Source: Lewinellaceae bacterium (GTDB lineage: Bacteria > Bacteroidota > Bacteroidia > Chitinophagales > Saprospiraceae). Taken from it: a stretch of DNA of 64,000 nt. This document shows, one piece after another, positions 1 to 6,738 of this stretch; position 1 is the first letter of the stretch; every line of letters begins with the position of its first letter. A program made the position numbers and the translations under genes. Below the pieces are notes generated by a model that searched no databases, had not been told where the DNA came from, and was given only the letters and a program-made list of their open reading frames with translations. The DNA lies in NCBI GenBank assembly GCA_020636375.1, contig JACJXZ010000009.1, positions 1-64,000 on the forward strand. The letters run 5' to 3'.

Positions 1-453
1 TTGCCTCATGGCTAAAGGGTTGTCCCCCCCATTGCCTGCGGCTCAGGCAGCTTCAGTTCAGCCCTGAGGCTGTATTTTTATGCCTTGAAGTGGGCATTGA
101 GCTTGAAAAAGAAGGAAGAAACGGCTATTTTAGGCTGCGGTTGCCGGCCGGAGGGGCTTACAGGGGGCCCGGCAGAGAAAAACGGGCGGCTGAAGGGCCG
201 GAAGAGAACCCCTGGATAGGCCGATACAATGCCCATAAGGGCGGCAAATACATGCGGCTTTCCCGGCATGGCGCCGGGACAGGCTGTCCAACTGCATTGT
301 ATCTGACAGCACCGCTGCGCGGTTCCGGCAGATACAATGCTTAAAGTTGGTGGCAATGTAAATTCCAAAACAACATATAAAATTTCTTACCATCAAATAC
401 TTGTAACATCGGTAGTGTATTAATATCTTGTCACAAACAAAGCAATACTAGCA
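1..453. other. Intergenic region with inverted repeats
   Basis: I see no credible gene here. The short reading frames lack a family signature and overlap each other. The stretch holds a palindromic element at 256-287 whose core (261-279, arms TCCCGGC/GCCGGGA) is shared with 10669-10687. It also has three copies of GATACAATGC: direct at 225-234, and an exact 12-bp inverted pair at 292-303 and 330-341. The last 100 bases before the next gene are AT-rich and probably contain its promoter, but I cannot place a clear -7 box. Confidence 0.5.
256..287. repeat. Palindromic element, CCCGGC/GCCGGG family
   Basis: A near-perfect palindrome, TCCCGGCATGGCGCCGGGA, is flanked by GGCTT on the left and CAGGCTGT on the right. 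The reverse complement of 10665-10692 gives almost the same sequence including both flanks, so this is a dispersed repeat rather than chance symmetry. It has the same design (CCTGTCCCG, short loop, CGGGA) as palindromes at 12894-12918 and 49625-49647. Confidence 0.7.
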
Positions 454-2061
454 ATGAAGAAGGTTGAAGATTTGACTTTAGGATTTAATGATGCAGAAAA
501 CTATAAGCACCGTAAAAATAAAGAGCTCTTTAATAGAGTGTTTGTCAAATCCGACGAACTTGATCAACTATTGAAAGAACAGACGTATTTTCTAGTTGGC
601 GATAAGGGAACTGGTAAAACCGCCTATGCTGTATTTCTTTCAAACAATGAATATAAAAACCATAAATCATCACTTAAATATATTCGTGAAACTGATTACA
701 GAAAGTTTGTCTCTTTAAAGCAAAAGAAACATTTGGAGTTATCAGATTATCAGAGTATTTGGAAGGTCATTCTGTATTTGTTAATAAGTAAGCAAATTAT
801 AGAGAATGAACCTAAGGGGTTCTTAGAAAAAATCTATTCTAGAAAGCTTAAAGCTCTAAATAATGCCATTAACGAGTATTATTCAAACGCATTTAGTCCA
901 GAAATTATTTATGCATTGAATATTATGGAAGAGTCTTCGCTCGCAGCAAATTTAATAGCAGATAAGAAAGCAAGTATTGGTGGAGAATCTAAATCAGGAA
1001 TATCTTTTTCTGAATCTAGATTTCAAATGAATTTATTCTATATTGAAAGGCAGTTTGAAGAAGCGCTATCAGCATTGAAACTTGAGAAAAACCATACATT
1101 ATATATAGACGGAATCGATATAAGGCCTGCCAATTTGCAATACGAGGAATATCTAGAATGCATTAAAGGTCTTACAAATGCATTGTGGACTATAAACAGT
1201 GATTTTTTTTCGAATATTAAAGACTCTAAAGGTAGAATCAAAGCGGTAATGCTTATTAGACCTGATATTTTTTCCTCTGTAGGATTGCAAAATACAAATA
1301 ATAAAATTGCAGACAATAGCGTTTTATTAGATTTAAGAACAACATATAACGTATATAGAGATTCATTGATTTTTAACATAGTCGATAATTTGCTTTCTAA
1401 GCAACAAGAAAAGAAAATGGAAATTGGAGAAGCTTGGGATTATTATTTTCCATACAAACTTAAAGGAACAAAGGGTAGAGAAGACGACTCTTTTGTGGGG
1501 TTTTTGCGTTACGGTATGTCCCGCCCAAGAGATATTATATCAGCTGTGGATATAATGCAATCCGAGTACATAAATTCAAATCGTATCAAACTCGGTATTT
1601 TTACAGAAGACGATTTTGAGAGCAGAGAATTTAAGAATAAGTATTCGGAGTATTTATTAGGAGAAGTTAAAGATCAACTTTCATTTTATTACGCAATTAA
1701 AGAATATGAAATATTTCTAAAATTTTTTGAATTTCTATATGGGAAATACCAATTTGGATACAATGCCTATCTAGAAGCCTATCAAGACTACATGAAGCAT
1801 CTTGATAGTATTAAAACTGATATCCCTAGATTCGCACGTACAGCAGATGATTTTCTACAATTTTTATACAATCTAAACGTAATTGGCTTTATTGATAGAG
1901 TAGACGGACAGGTTTGGCAAAGATGGTGTTACAGACAAAGAAGTTATAGTAATATTGATCCTAAGGTTAAAACTCACACTGAATATATTATCCACTATGG
2001 CCTTGGCAAAGCTCTTAATATTGGAAGAGTTATAGATAAAACTAAAAATAGTAGGAAATAA
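454..2061 (+). CDS. P-loop ATPase, Sll1717-like
   Basis: A 535-residue protein with an N-terminal P-loop, GDKGTGKTA at residues 49-57, and a Walker-B-like strand ending in Asp219 (TLYIDGID). The rest is helix-rich with no membrane segment, so it should be cytosolic. The combination resembles the Sll1717 family of P-loop ATPases, STAND/KAP-like proteins often found in accessory and defence-rich regions. That family call is from memory of the motif pattern. The gene is AT-rich compared with the GC-rich recombinase that follows, which suggests separate acquisition. The ATG at 454 is the first start in an open frame. No partner gene is directly adjacent: the next gene, 165 bp downstream, is a broken recombinase. 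The substrate and effector, if any, are unknown. Confidence 0.7.
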   Translation: MKKVEDLTLGFNDAENYKHRKNKELFNRVFVKSDELDQLLKEQTYFLVGDKGTGKTAYAVFLSNNEYKNHKSSLKYIRETDYRKFVSLKQKKHLELSDYQSIWKVILYLLISKQIIENEPKGFLEKIYSRKLKALNNAINEYYSNAFSPEIIYALNIMEESSLAANLIADKKASIGGESKSGISFSESRFQMNLFYIERQFEEALSALKLEKNHTLYIDGIDIRPANLQYEEYLECIKGLTNALWTINSDFFSNIKDSKGRIKAVMLIRPDIFSSVGLQNTNNKIADNSVLLDLRTTYNVYRDSLIFNIVDNLLSKQQEKKMEIGEAWDYYFPYKLKGTKGREDDSFVGFLRYGMSRPRDIISAVDIMQSEYINSNRIKLGIFTEDDFESREFKNKYSEYLLGEVKDQLSFYYAIKEYEIFLKFFEFLYGKYQFGYNAYLEAYQDYMKHLDSIKTDIPRFARTADDFLQFLYNLNVIGFIDRVDGQVWQRWCYRQRSYSNIDPKVKTHTEYIIHYGLGKALNIGRVIDKTKNSRK

Positions 2062-2225
2062 TGCCACCAACACTGCGCCACCGTCAACCCTCCTTACGTC
2101 GGGCTGCGTTGGCGCTGCCGTTGAACTAAACCATCCTATTTTACACTCATAAGGTTCTGTTTTTCAGTGCATTGCATTTAGTTTTCTCTTAAATTTGGCG
2201 GTATTATTTCACCAAATCAAGAGAT

Positions 2226-2861
2226 ATGAGCACACACACAAACCACCTTCAGAAGTTACAAGACTGGATGGAGCTGCGCAACTACAGCGAGGCCACCATT
2301 TCGGCCTACCGCTGCGCCTTAAAGCAATTTTTGGAATGGCGGGAAGCGGAGGGCTTTTCGGCCCCATTCGGCCAAGAAGAAGCGCGGCGTTATTTGTTGA
2401 GCCGTTACCGCAGCGGGAAGAAGTGGCAGACGGTGAACGGGGATTATTCGGCGATGCGCAAGTTTTACGAGCACGTACTGGGCCAAGAATGGGACGTGGA
2501 GCATTTGCCCCGGCCGCGCAAGGAACGGAGCCTGCCCGGCATATTGTCCACCCAGGAAGTAGAGCGGTTGATCAGCTATGGGCGGACATACAAGCACCAG
2601 GTTTTTATGGTGTTGTTATACGGGACGGGCTTGCGCTTGAGCGAAGCGTTGAACCTGCGGATAGTGGACATTGACGGGCAGCGGCAGCAACTCCGGATAG
2701 TAAAAGGCAAAGGCGCTAAAGGGCGTTATGTGTCCATACCGGAGTGCCTGTTGGAAGTATTGCGCAATTACTACCGGGCATACCGGCCTCAGGATTATCT
2801 GTTCAACGGCAAGTCTACGAGGAACTGGAAAGCAGCCTGCCCAAGAAGCGCTGGGTGGTGA
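2226..2861 (+). pseudogene. Tyrosine recombinase, 3'-truncated
   Basis: Residues 1-190 read as a phage-integrase-family recombinase: an N-terminal SAM-like core-binding domain (LRNYSEATISAYRCALKQF) followed by the start of the catalytic domain with the first catalytic Arg in GTGLRLSEALNL and a Lys in the beta-hairpin (VKGKGAKGR). It breaks at about 2805, before the HxxR, H/W and nucleophilic Tyr motifs. The sequence then runs into the C-terminal half of an IS91-type transposase in another frame. A deletion has therefore joined two genes that are commonly neighbours in IS91-like elements of Bacteroidota. The final 18 residues of the open frame are read-through. It cannot encode an active recombinase. 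Confidence 0.8.
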
Positions 2862-2917
2862 ACCACCAATGGCCCACGGCAGAGACAAAGGTGATAGAGG
2901 AATACCTCGGCCGCTAT

Positions 2918-2948
2918 ACCTGCCAGCGAGGCTGGCGAGCAGGCAGGT
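2918..2948. repeat. 31-bp palindromic element inside IS91 remnant
   Basis: The sequence has arms ACCTGCC...GGCAGGT around GCGAGGCTGGCGAGC. It interrupts the conserved GRYT-RIGIS motif of the transposase remnant, with CTGCC repeated on both sides as a possible target duplication. The removable unit is 29 nt and shifts the frame. The exact reverse complement of the 31-mer occurs at 3100-3130. Confidence 0.75.
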
Positions 2949-3099
2949 CTGCCGGATAGGCATCTCGGACAAGCGCTTGTCCTATGACAAAAACGGCCAG
3001 AATGTATGCATTGAGTACAACAACTACCGGGAGCAAAAGGCGGGGGAGCCGGCCCCCAAAGCCTATCGGCATATGGAGCCTCTGGCTGCGATGCACCAG

Positions 3100-3130
3100 A
3101 CCTGCCTGCTCGCCAGCCTCGCTGGCAGGT
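3100..3130. repeat. 31-bp palindromic element, inverted copy
   Basis: This is the exact reverse complement of 2918-2948, 152 bp away in the same transposase remnant. It separates the KAYRHMEPL segment from the QHQLPPYFQRSRHYG segment, which normally form one domain. Confidence 0.75.
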
Positions 3131-3541
3131 ATTGCAGCATCAGCTGCCGCCCTATTTTCAACGCTCGCGGCATTATGGGTTGCATGCGGCTCCTACCTAT
3201 GAACGCCTGAAAGGCTGTTTGCCCAGCATCGTGAAGCAGGAAGGGGCAACGGTGCGCACAGTCATCCAGATCCTTCGGGCTTTGCTGCAGAAAGAGCCCT
3301 ACTGTTGCGAAGGTTGTTCGGGGACAGATTTTTTGGAGGAGGCTCTGCCGCCCGATCCGGCTTATACCCGCTATCACGTGCTGGGCAGAGCACAACGTAG
3401 TCCGCCAATGAGGTCACAGCGCGCTCCGGCCGGCACTTCAGCTTCCCCCAAAACGTGTTGAATGGGGCCGGGCCGGCTGTGCCCGCGCGGAAGGGCCGGG
3501 TAGTAAAATGAGCCCATTTGATCCAGAGCGGTACGCTAAGT

Positions 3542-3719
3542 TTGACAGGGCAGGGAAAAAAGCATATTTTACAAGCACTTTATTCCGGAGGAAAGCAGGC
3601 GCGTTTCCCCTAAGGTAACCGGGCAGCGGGGCAGGCTGGTTTAGTCCAACTGAAATGTCTGCGCGGGTTGGTTTGAGAGGCTTGGCGGTCGGGGTGGGGG
3701 CGCAGACATTCCTTTGAGT
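3542..3719. repeat. Dispersed direct repeat, copy 1
   Basis: The first 59 bases match 13891-13949 with only about three differences. A second block (3650-3672, and 3696-3718 allowing small changes) matches 13975-14041. The middle differs between copies. Each copy contains an exact 11-bp inverted repeat, AATGTCTGCGC/GCGCAGACATT (3654-3664 and 3700-3710), that can form a long hairpin. Both copies lie just upstream of an unrelated accessory gene on the plus strand. Here a 323-bp insertion separates the repeat from its gene. It could be a cassette-end repeat or an untranslated regulatory region. Confidence 0.75.
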
Positions 3720-4042
3720 GGGCGCAGTTGCGATTTGTCCCCATGTAAAAGCTCTAAAATGTTGGTTTCAGGTAGCGCCACATAGCCGGCTCGGCCTGAA
3801 AAGCCTGCTCCGGCGAATGCCGGAGGCCAATATATTTTAGCACGGGGCATCGCCCCGTGTATAATGATGAAAGCCGCCTGCGGCCTGAAAGGCCATCATA
3901 ATACCAGCTCGAATATGCTGCCCTTTCAGGGCGCTGGCTACGGTTGTGCGCCTTTACAGGGGGCGTTGCCCCCTGCTAAGATAGGCTGGCCTTTCAGGCC
4001 GTTCGTTTCATCAGCAGAGGGGGACAAATCGCAACTGCGCCC
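3720..4042. mobile_element. MITE-like element, 23-bp TIRs, 9-bp TSD
   Basis: Perfect 23-bp terminal inverted repeats begin GGGCGCAGTTGCGATTTG (3720-3742 and complement of 4020-4042). They are flanked by the direct repeat CCTTTGAGT at 3711-3719 and 4043-4051. The 323-bp interior has no transposase frame, only small hairpins such as CACGGGGCATCGCCCCGTG. The terminal GGG and a target duplication of 8-9 bp would fit a non-autonomous relative of the IS1595 family, but that assignment is only a guess. Removing the element rejoins the dispersed repeat directly to GTTAGGCAC. Confidence 0.8.
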
Positions 4043-4049
4043 CCTTTGA

Positions 4050-4058
4050 GTTAGGCAC
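4050..4058. other. Integron-like core site (GTTAGGCAC), upstream
   Basis: GTTAGGCAC at 4050-4058 matches the GTTRRRY consensus at the end of integron attC sites. Its exact inverse GTGCCTAAC lies at 5058-5066, at the 3' end of the next gene. This arrangement (GTTAGGC, gene, GCCTAAC) is that of an integron gene cassette. The stem expected upstream is not obvious because a MITE-like element is inserted there. Confidence 0.4.
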
Positions 4059-4100
4059 AAAAAATAAAGAACCAAAAGACTTTGAATTAAACTCTATCCA

Positions 4101-5075
4101 ATGAATCAATCAGAAATAAAAAATGCTGTTAATAAAATAAAAGCTTCCATTATGGAAGGAAGGACTAAATCGGCAATAGAAAAATTAGGGGTATTTATAT
4201 CTATGTTTAATGACGATTTGCTAGAAAACCAAATTGTGTCTTTATCGTCAAGGTTTAACCGCTTTAATCGGCAAAGAATTCAAGGAACAATAAGTGAAGA
4301 AAATAGAATTGAGTTAAATTCAATTGATGCTAACCTAATGAGTTTATTAAGGGAAGCTGAGAAATATGCAAAAGATAATATGGTTGCTTTTGTTTATGAA
4401 GCAATAAATGAAGATTTTAAAAACGATTCAGTAATTAGTGGAGGTGAATTTGAAGCCTTAATTAAACAAGAAAGAAATGGATTTGTGCAAAAATACCGAC
4501 TGAGAAAAAACGGTCAATTACTTGAATATCGAGAGGTTTTAAGGCTGTGGGAAATGGATGAAGAATTTCTAAATTTCTACATTAAACTATTCAAAAAGTG
4601 TGGATTTAATTCATATGTCTGGGAAACTCCGCCTGTATCTACCGATAACATAGAACAACCATTTGAATTTGTTATTTTAAACACTCCAAAATCATCGAGT
4701 TTACCTGATTATGAAACTTATAAAGAGTATTATGATTTAAGTGGTCCTAATCATGGTGTTGTTTCATTTCCAAACCTAGGTCATGATGCTACCTTGGTTG
4801 TTCCATCTCCTTACAGGAAAGATGCGAACTACTGCGGATTACCAGAATTTTTTCTTGAAGCTCCGATTAAACAACAACAATCTATTTGGAAGGTAGTGGC
4901 TCATCAAATGAAACTATTGCTTAATGAAAAACCTATATGGTTATCTGTAGCTGGTGGAGGAATTTCTTGGCTTCACATCCGATTAGATAGTATCCCAAAA
5001 TACTATAGATATTCGAAATATTCTGAATGGGGAAATCCGAATAAAAAAATAAATTCTGTGCCTAACAAAGCATAA
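4101..5075 (+). CDS. Effector-associated domain (EAD11-like) + DUF6940 protein
   Basis: A 324-residue cytosolic protein. Residues about 5-95 are an all-helical module (KIKASIMEGRTKSAIEKLG, then SSRFNRFNRQRIQGTISEE) typical of effector-associated domain 11, an adaptor domain found on components of bacterial conflict systems. Residues about 100-315 match DUF6940 as I remember it: SFPNLGHDATLVVPSP, then an acidic/hydrophobic FFLEAPIKQQQSIW stretch and the strongly conserved AGGGISWLHIRLDS followed by PKYYRY. The biochemical role of DUF6940 is unknown to me. The gene is AT-rich and bracketed by inverted GTTAGGCAC/GTGCCTAAC sites, so it may have moved as a cassette. By analogy with other EAD proteins, the N-terminal domain would recruit a partner carrying the same EAD. 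No such partner is visible in this window. Family calls are by eye. Confidence 0.65.
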   Translation: MNQSEIKNAVNKIKASIMEGRTKSAIEKLGVFISMFNDDLLENQIVSLSSRFNRFNRQRIQGTISEENRIELNSIDANLMSLLREAEKYAKDNMVAFVYEAINEDFKNDSVISGGEFEALIKQERNGFVQKYRLRKNGQLLEYREVLRLWEMDEEFLNFYIKLFKKCGFNSYVWETPPVSTDNIEQPFEFVILNTPKSSSLPDYETYKEYYDLSGPNHGVVSFPNLGHDATLVVPSPYRKDANYCGLPEFFLEAPIKQQQSIWKVVAHQMKLLLNEKPIWLSVAGGGISWLHIRLDSIPKYYRYSKYSEWGNPNKKINSVPNKA

Positions 5076-5079
5076 AATG
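5058..5079. other. attC-like half site interrupted by the intron (left)
   Basis: GTGCCTAAC (5058-5066) lies in the last codons of the preceding gene and is followed by AAAGCATAAAATG. The presumed other half, TTTATGCGGGACGTTGTAGG, lies after the group II intron at 8414-8433. GCATAAA and TTTATGC are exact complements, and GCCTA pairs with TAGGC. Joined, the halves would make a stem of about 70 bp, a normal size for attC. The right-hand core (GTTGTAG) departs from GTTRRRY, so this is tentative. Confidence 0.4.
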
Positions 5080-5163
5080 GTGCGACAGAAAGTCGCTCTA
5101 AATATTGTTAGACAACGGCATACCAGAACCTTGCAAGAGGTACGCCAAGTTGCTCTAACCTAA

Positions 5164-5185
5164 TCCCGACACTTCGCGTACGGGA
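5164..5185. repeat. Palindromic element in intron 5' RNA domain
   Basis: TCCCGACACTTCGCGTACGG plus GA is the inverse of the CCCGTACAC...GTGTCGGG palindrome found at 5482, 5800, 9098 and 20117. It lies between CTCTAACCTA and ACTGCCATTAG of the intron leader, before the reverse-transcriptase frame. Confidence 0.65.
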
Positions 5186-5475
5186 CAAGTTGTACTGCCA
5201 TTAGTTCTCTATCCAGACGGGCATCGCTGGCAACGGCCTTGTCCGAAGCTTCGGAGACACGGCACCCCGTTAAAGGCGAACTCGCGAGAGGAAGCTGGGA
5301 AGTTGCCGAGCGCCAGGTAAAGCTCTTACAGGCCCGTATCGTGAAGGCAGCCCAGGCCGGACGCAGGAATAAGGTAAAAGTGCTGCAAGGCACCCTGAGC
5401 CGTTCCTATGCCGGAAAACTCCTGGCAACCAGGAGAGTTACAGAGAACAGCGGCCACCGTACCGCTGGCATTGAT

Positions 5476-5502
5476 AGCCTGCCCCGTACACAGCGTGTCG
5501 GG
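5476..5502 (+). repeat. In-frame 27-nt palindromic insertion in RT
   Basis: AGCCTGCCCCGTACACAGCG followed by TGTCGGG encodes SLPRTQRVG between ID and GQTWDTP. Related reverse transcriptases usually run from GVDG straight to WDTP, so the nine codons are extra. The core CCCCGTACACAGCGTGTCGG plus GG recurs exactly at 9098-9119. Confidence 0.75.
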
Positions 5503-5661
5503 GGACAAACATGGGACACGCCCCTGGCTAAGTTTATGGCCATTGAGCAATTGCCAAGCAAAGGCTACCGGGCAAAACCGGCACGCCGGGTATACATCCC
5601 TAAACCGAACGGCAAGAAACGCCCCCTGGGCATCCCTGTAATGCGCGACCGCGCCATGCAG

Positions 5662-5682
5662 AGCCTGCCCCGCCTTAACGGG
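5662..5682 (+). repeat. In-frame 21-nt palindromic insertion in RT
   Basis: AGCCTGCCCCGCCTTAACGG plus G encodes SLPRLNG between MRDRAMQ and ALYLLTL. The family normally reads DRAMQALY without a gap. It starts with the same AGCCTGCCCCG, in the same reading frame (SLPR), as the insertion at 5476. Confidence 0.75.
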
Positions 5683-5796
5683 GCTCTCTACCTGCTCACT
5701 CTTGGCCCGATATCCGAAACGTTGGCAGGCGCTAATTCCTATGGCTTCCGCCCTTGCCGTTCCTGTGCCGACGCCATCGCCCGGTGCTTCGACGAC

Positions 5797-5823
5797 TTGT
5801 CCCGTACACGTAGTGTCGGGATA
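5797..5823 (+). repeat. In-frame 27-nt palindromic insertion in RT
   Basis: TTGTCCCGTACACGTAGTGT followed by CGGGATA encodes LSRTRSVGI between CFDD and LAKKNAPHWILE. Removing 27 nt gives CFDDLAKKN, the continuous reading expected for the family. The palindrome itself spans 5800-5821. Confidence 0.7.
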
Positions 5824-5900
5824 CTCGCCAAAAAGAATGCCCCCCACTGGATATTGGAATGCGATATTAAAGGGTGTTTCGACAACATCTCTCACCAATG

Positions 5901-5919
5901 CCTGCCTGCCGCAGGCAGG
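5901..5919 (+). repeat. 19-nt palindromic insertion that breaks RT frame
   Basis: CCTGCCTGCCGCAGGCAGG lies between CACCAATG and GATGCTGGAT. Removing it restores NISHQWMLDHIPMDKRML, the expected RT sequence. With it the frame shifts by one. It belongs to the CCTGCC/GGCAGG family seen at 2918, 3100, 9002 and 9151. Confidence 0.7.
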
Positions 5920-6094
5920 GATGCTGGATCATATACCGATGGACAAGAGGATGTTACGCCAATGGCTCAAAGCAGGATTCTTTGAAAAGCAACGACTATT
6001 CCCCACCGAGGCGGGAAGCCCAAAAGGCGCAATCATCTCCCCCTGCCTGGCTAATATGGTTTTGGATGGCTTGCAAGCGGCCATTGGCCAGGCA

Positions 6095-6112
6095 GTCCCG
6101 AAAGCTTTCGGG
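6095..6112 (+). repeat. In-frame 18-nt palindromic insertion in RT
   Basis: GTCCCGAAAGCTTTCGGG encodes VPKAFG between GQA and IKYWGRQE. TCCCGAAAGCTTTCGGGA is a perfect 18-bp palindrome. It lies in the variable region between RT motifs, so the ancestral reading is inferred less firmly than for the other insertions. Confidence 0.55.
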
Positions 6113-6726
6113 ATAAAATATTGGGGCCGCCAGGAACCCCAACGCTGCATCAACCCGCACCATGTACACCTGATCCGTTACGCCGACGATTTTGTGGTTA
6201 CCTGTTCGAACCCAGCCTTGCCTGAACAAAAGGCCAAGCCCGCCATCCAGGCCTTTTTGGCCGAGCGGGGGCTGGGACTGTCCGAAGAGAAAACCCGCCT
6301 AACCCACATCCGGCAAGGCTTCGATTTTCTGTCTCAAAACGTACGCAAGTACAAAGAAAAACTGCTGATCAAACCGTCTCGTAAAAGTGTCGGAAATTTT
6401 CTTCAAAAGGTAAAGCAGCTCATCGTAAAGTTCAGAGCCGCCAAGGCAGCCGATTTGTTAACCCACCTGGCTCCGCTGATCCGGGGATGGACAATGTGCC
6501 ACCGCCATATCGTGGCCAAAGACACCTTCAGTTACGTGGATCATCGCATCTGGCAGGTGCTTTGGAAATGGGCCTGCCGCCGCCACGCTCACCAAAAAGG
6601 CCGGGTAAACCGGCTGGAACGCTCACCATCTGACCCCCAAACACATGGGGGGAAAGTGGGTGAGCGAAAACCTCGTGTTAATGCACCCGGTTTGTCATGT
6701 ACAAGTTCATCAACAACCTGTAACCC

Positions 6727-6738
6727 CGATAGCCATCG
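6727..6738. repeat. IS4 target duplication, left
   Basis: CGATAGCCATCG at 6727-6738 is repeated exactly at 8226-8237. The reconstructed target is CCCCGATAGCCATCGGGG, itself a palindrome of the dispersed family (compare ATTCCGATAGCTATCGGAAT at 13310-13329). The insertion sequence therefore landed in a palindromic element. Confidence 0.85.

Larger units (their letters stand above)
2808..3461 (+). pseudogene. IS91-family transposase, C-terminal remnant
   Basis: Three frames together give the C-terminal half of a Y2/IS91-type transposase: WVVNHQWPTAETKVIEEYLG-RYT, then RIGISDKRLSYDKNGQNV, then PPYFQRSRHYGLHAAPTYER and a Cys-containing tail (PYCCEGC). The conserved 'EYLGRYT-RIAISN' and 'RHYG' signatures support the family. 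The N-terminal zinc-binding part and the catalytic tyrosines are gone. The frame is broken twice, each time where a 31-bp palindrome has been inserted (2918-2948 and 3100-3130). Removing the first restores the expected reading GRYTCRIGISD. Confidence 0.7.
5239..6715 (+). pseudogene. Group II intron reverse transcriptase-maturase (broken)
   Basis: The frame reads as an intron-encoded protein: N-terminal LQARIVKAAQAGR, RT motif I (TAGID...TWDTP), the palm segment YIPKPNGKKRPLGIPVMRDRAM, NSYGFRP, the first catalytic Asp in ILECDIKGCFDN, then after a frameshift SPKGAIISPCLANM and the catalytic YADD at about 6178-6189. Maturase domain X follows (LSQNVRKYKEKLLIKPSRKS). The C-terminus is deleted and frameshifted: a fragment NLVLMHPVCHVQVH of an HNH-type endonuclease is still readable at 6667-6711. 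The frame opens at TTG 5239, with the true start uncertain. Palindromic insertions at 5476-5502 (27 nt), 5662-5682 (21 nt), 5797-5823 (27 nt) and 6095-6112 (18 nt) keep the frame. One at 5901-5919 (19 nt) breaks it. Not functional as it stands. Confidence 0.85.

Noticed and set aside
90..396. Small open frames before the first gene
   Set aside because: They overlap in three frames, show no domain and are rich in palindromic repeat sequence.
5105..5113. GTTAGAC as the second core of an attC site closing at 5058-5113
   Set aside because: It lies inside the 5' RNA domain of the group II intron, whose GTGCGAC start and first hairpin explain the sequence better. The right attC-like half is more likely after the intron.
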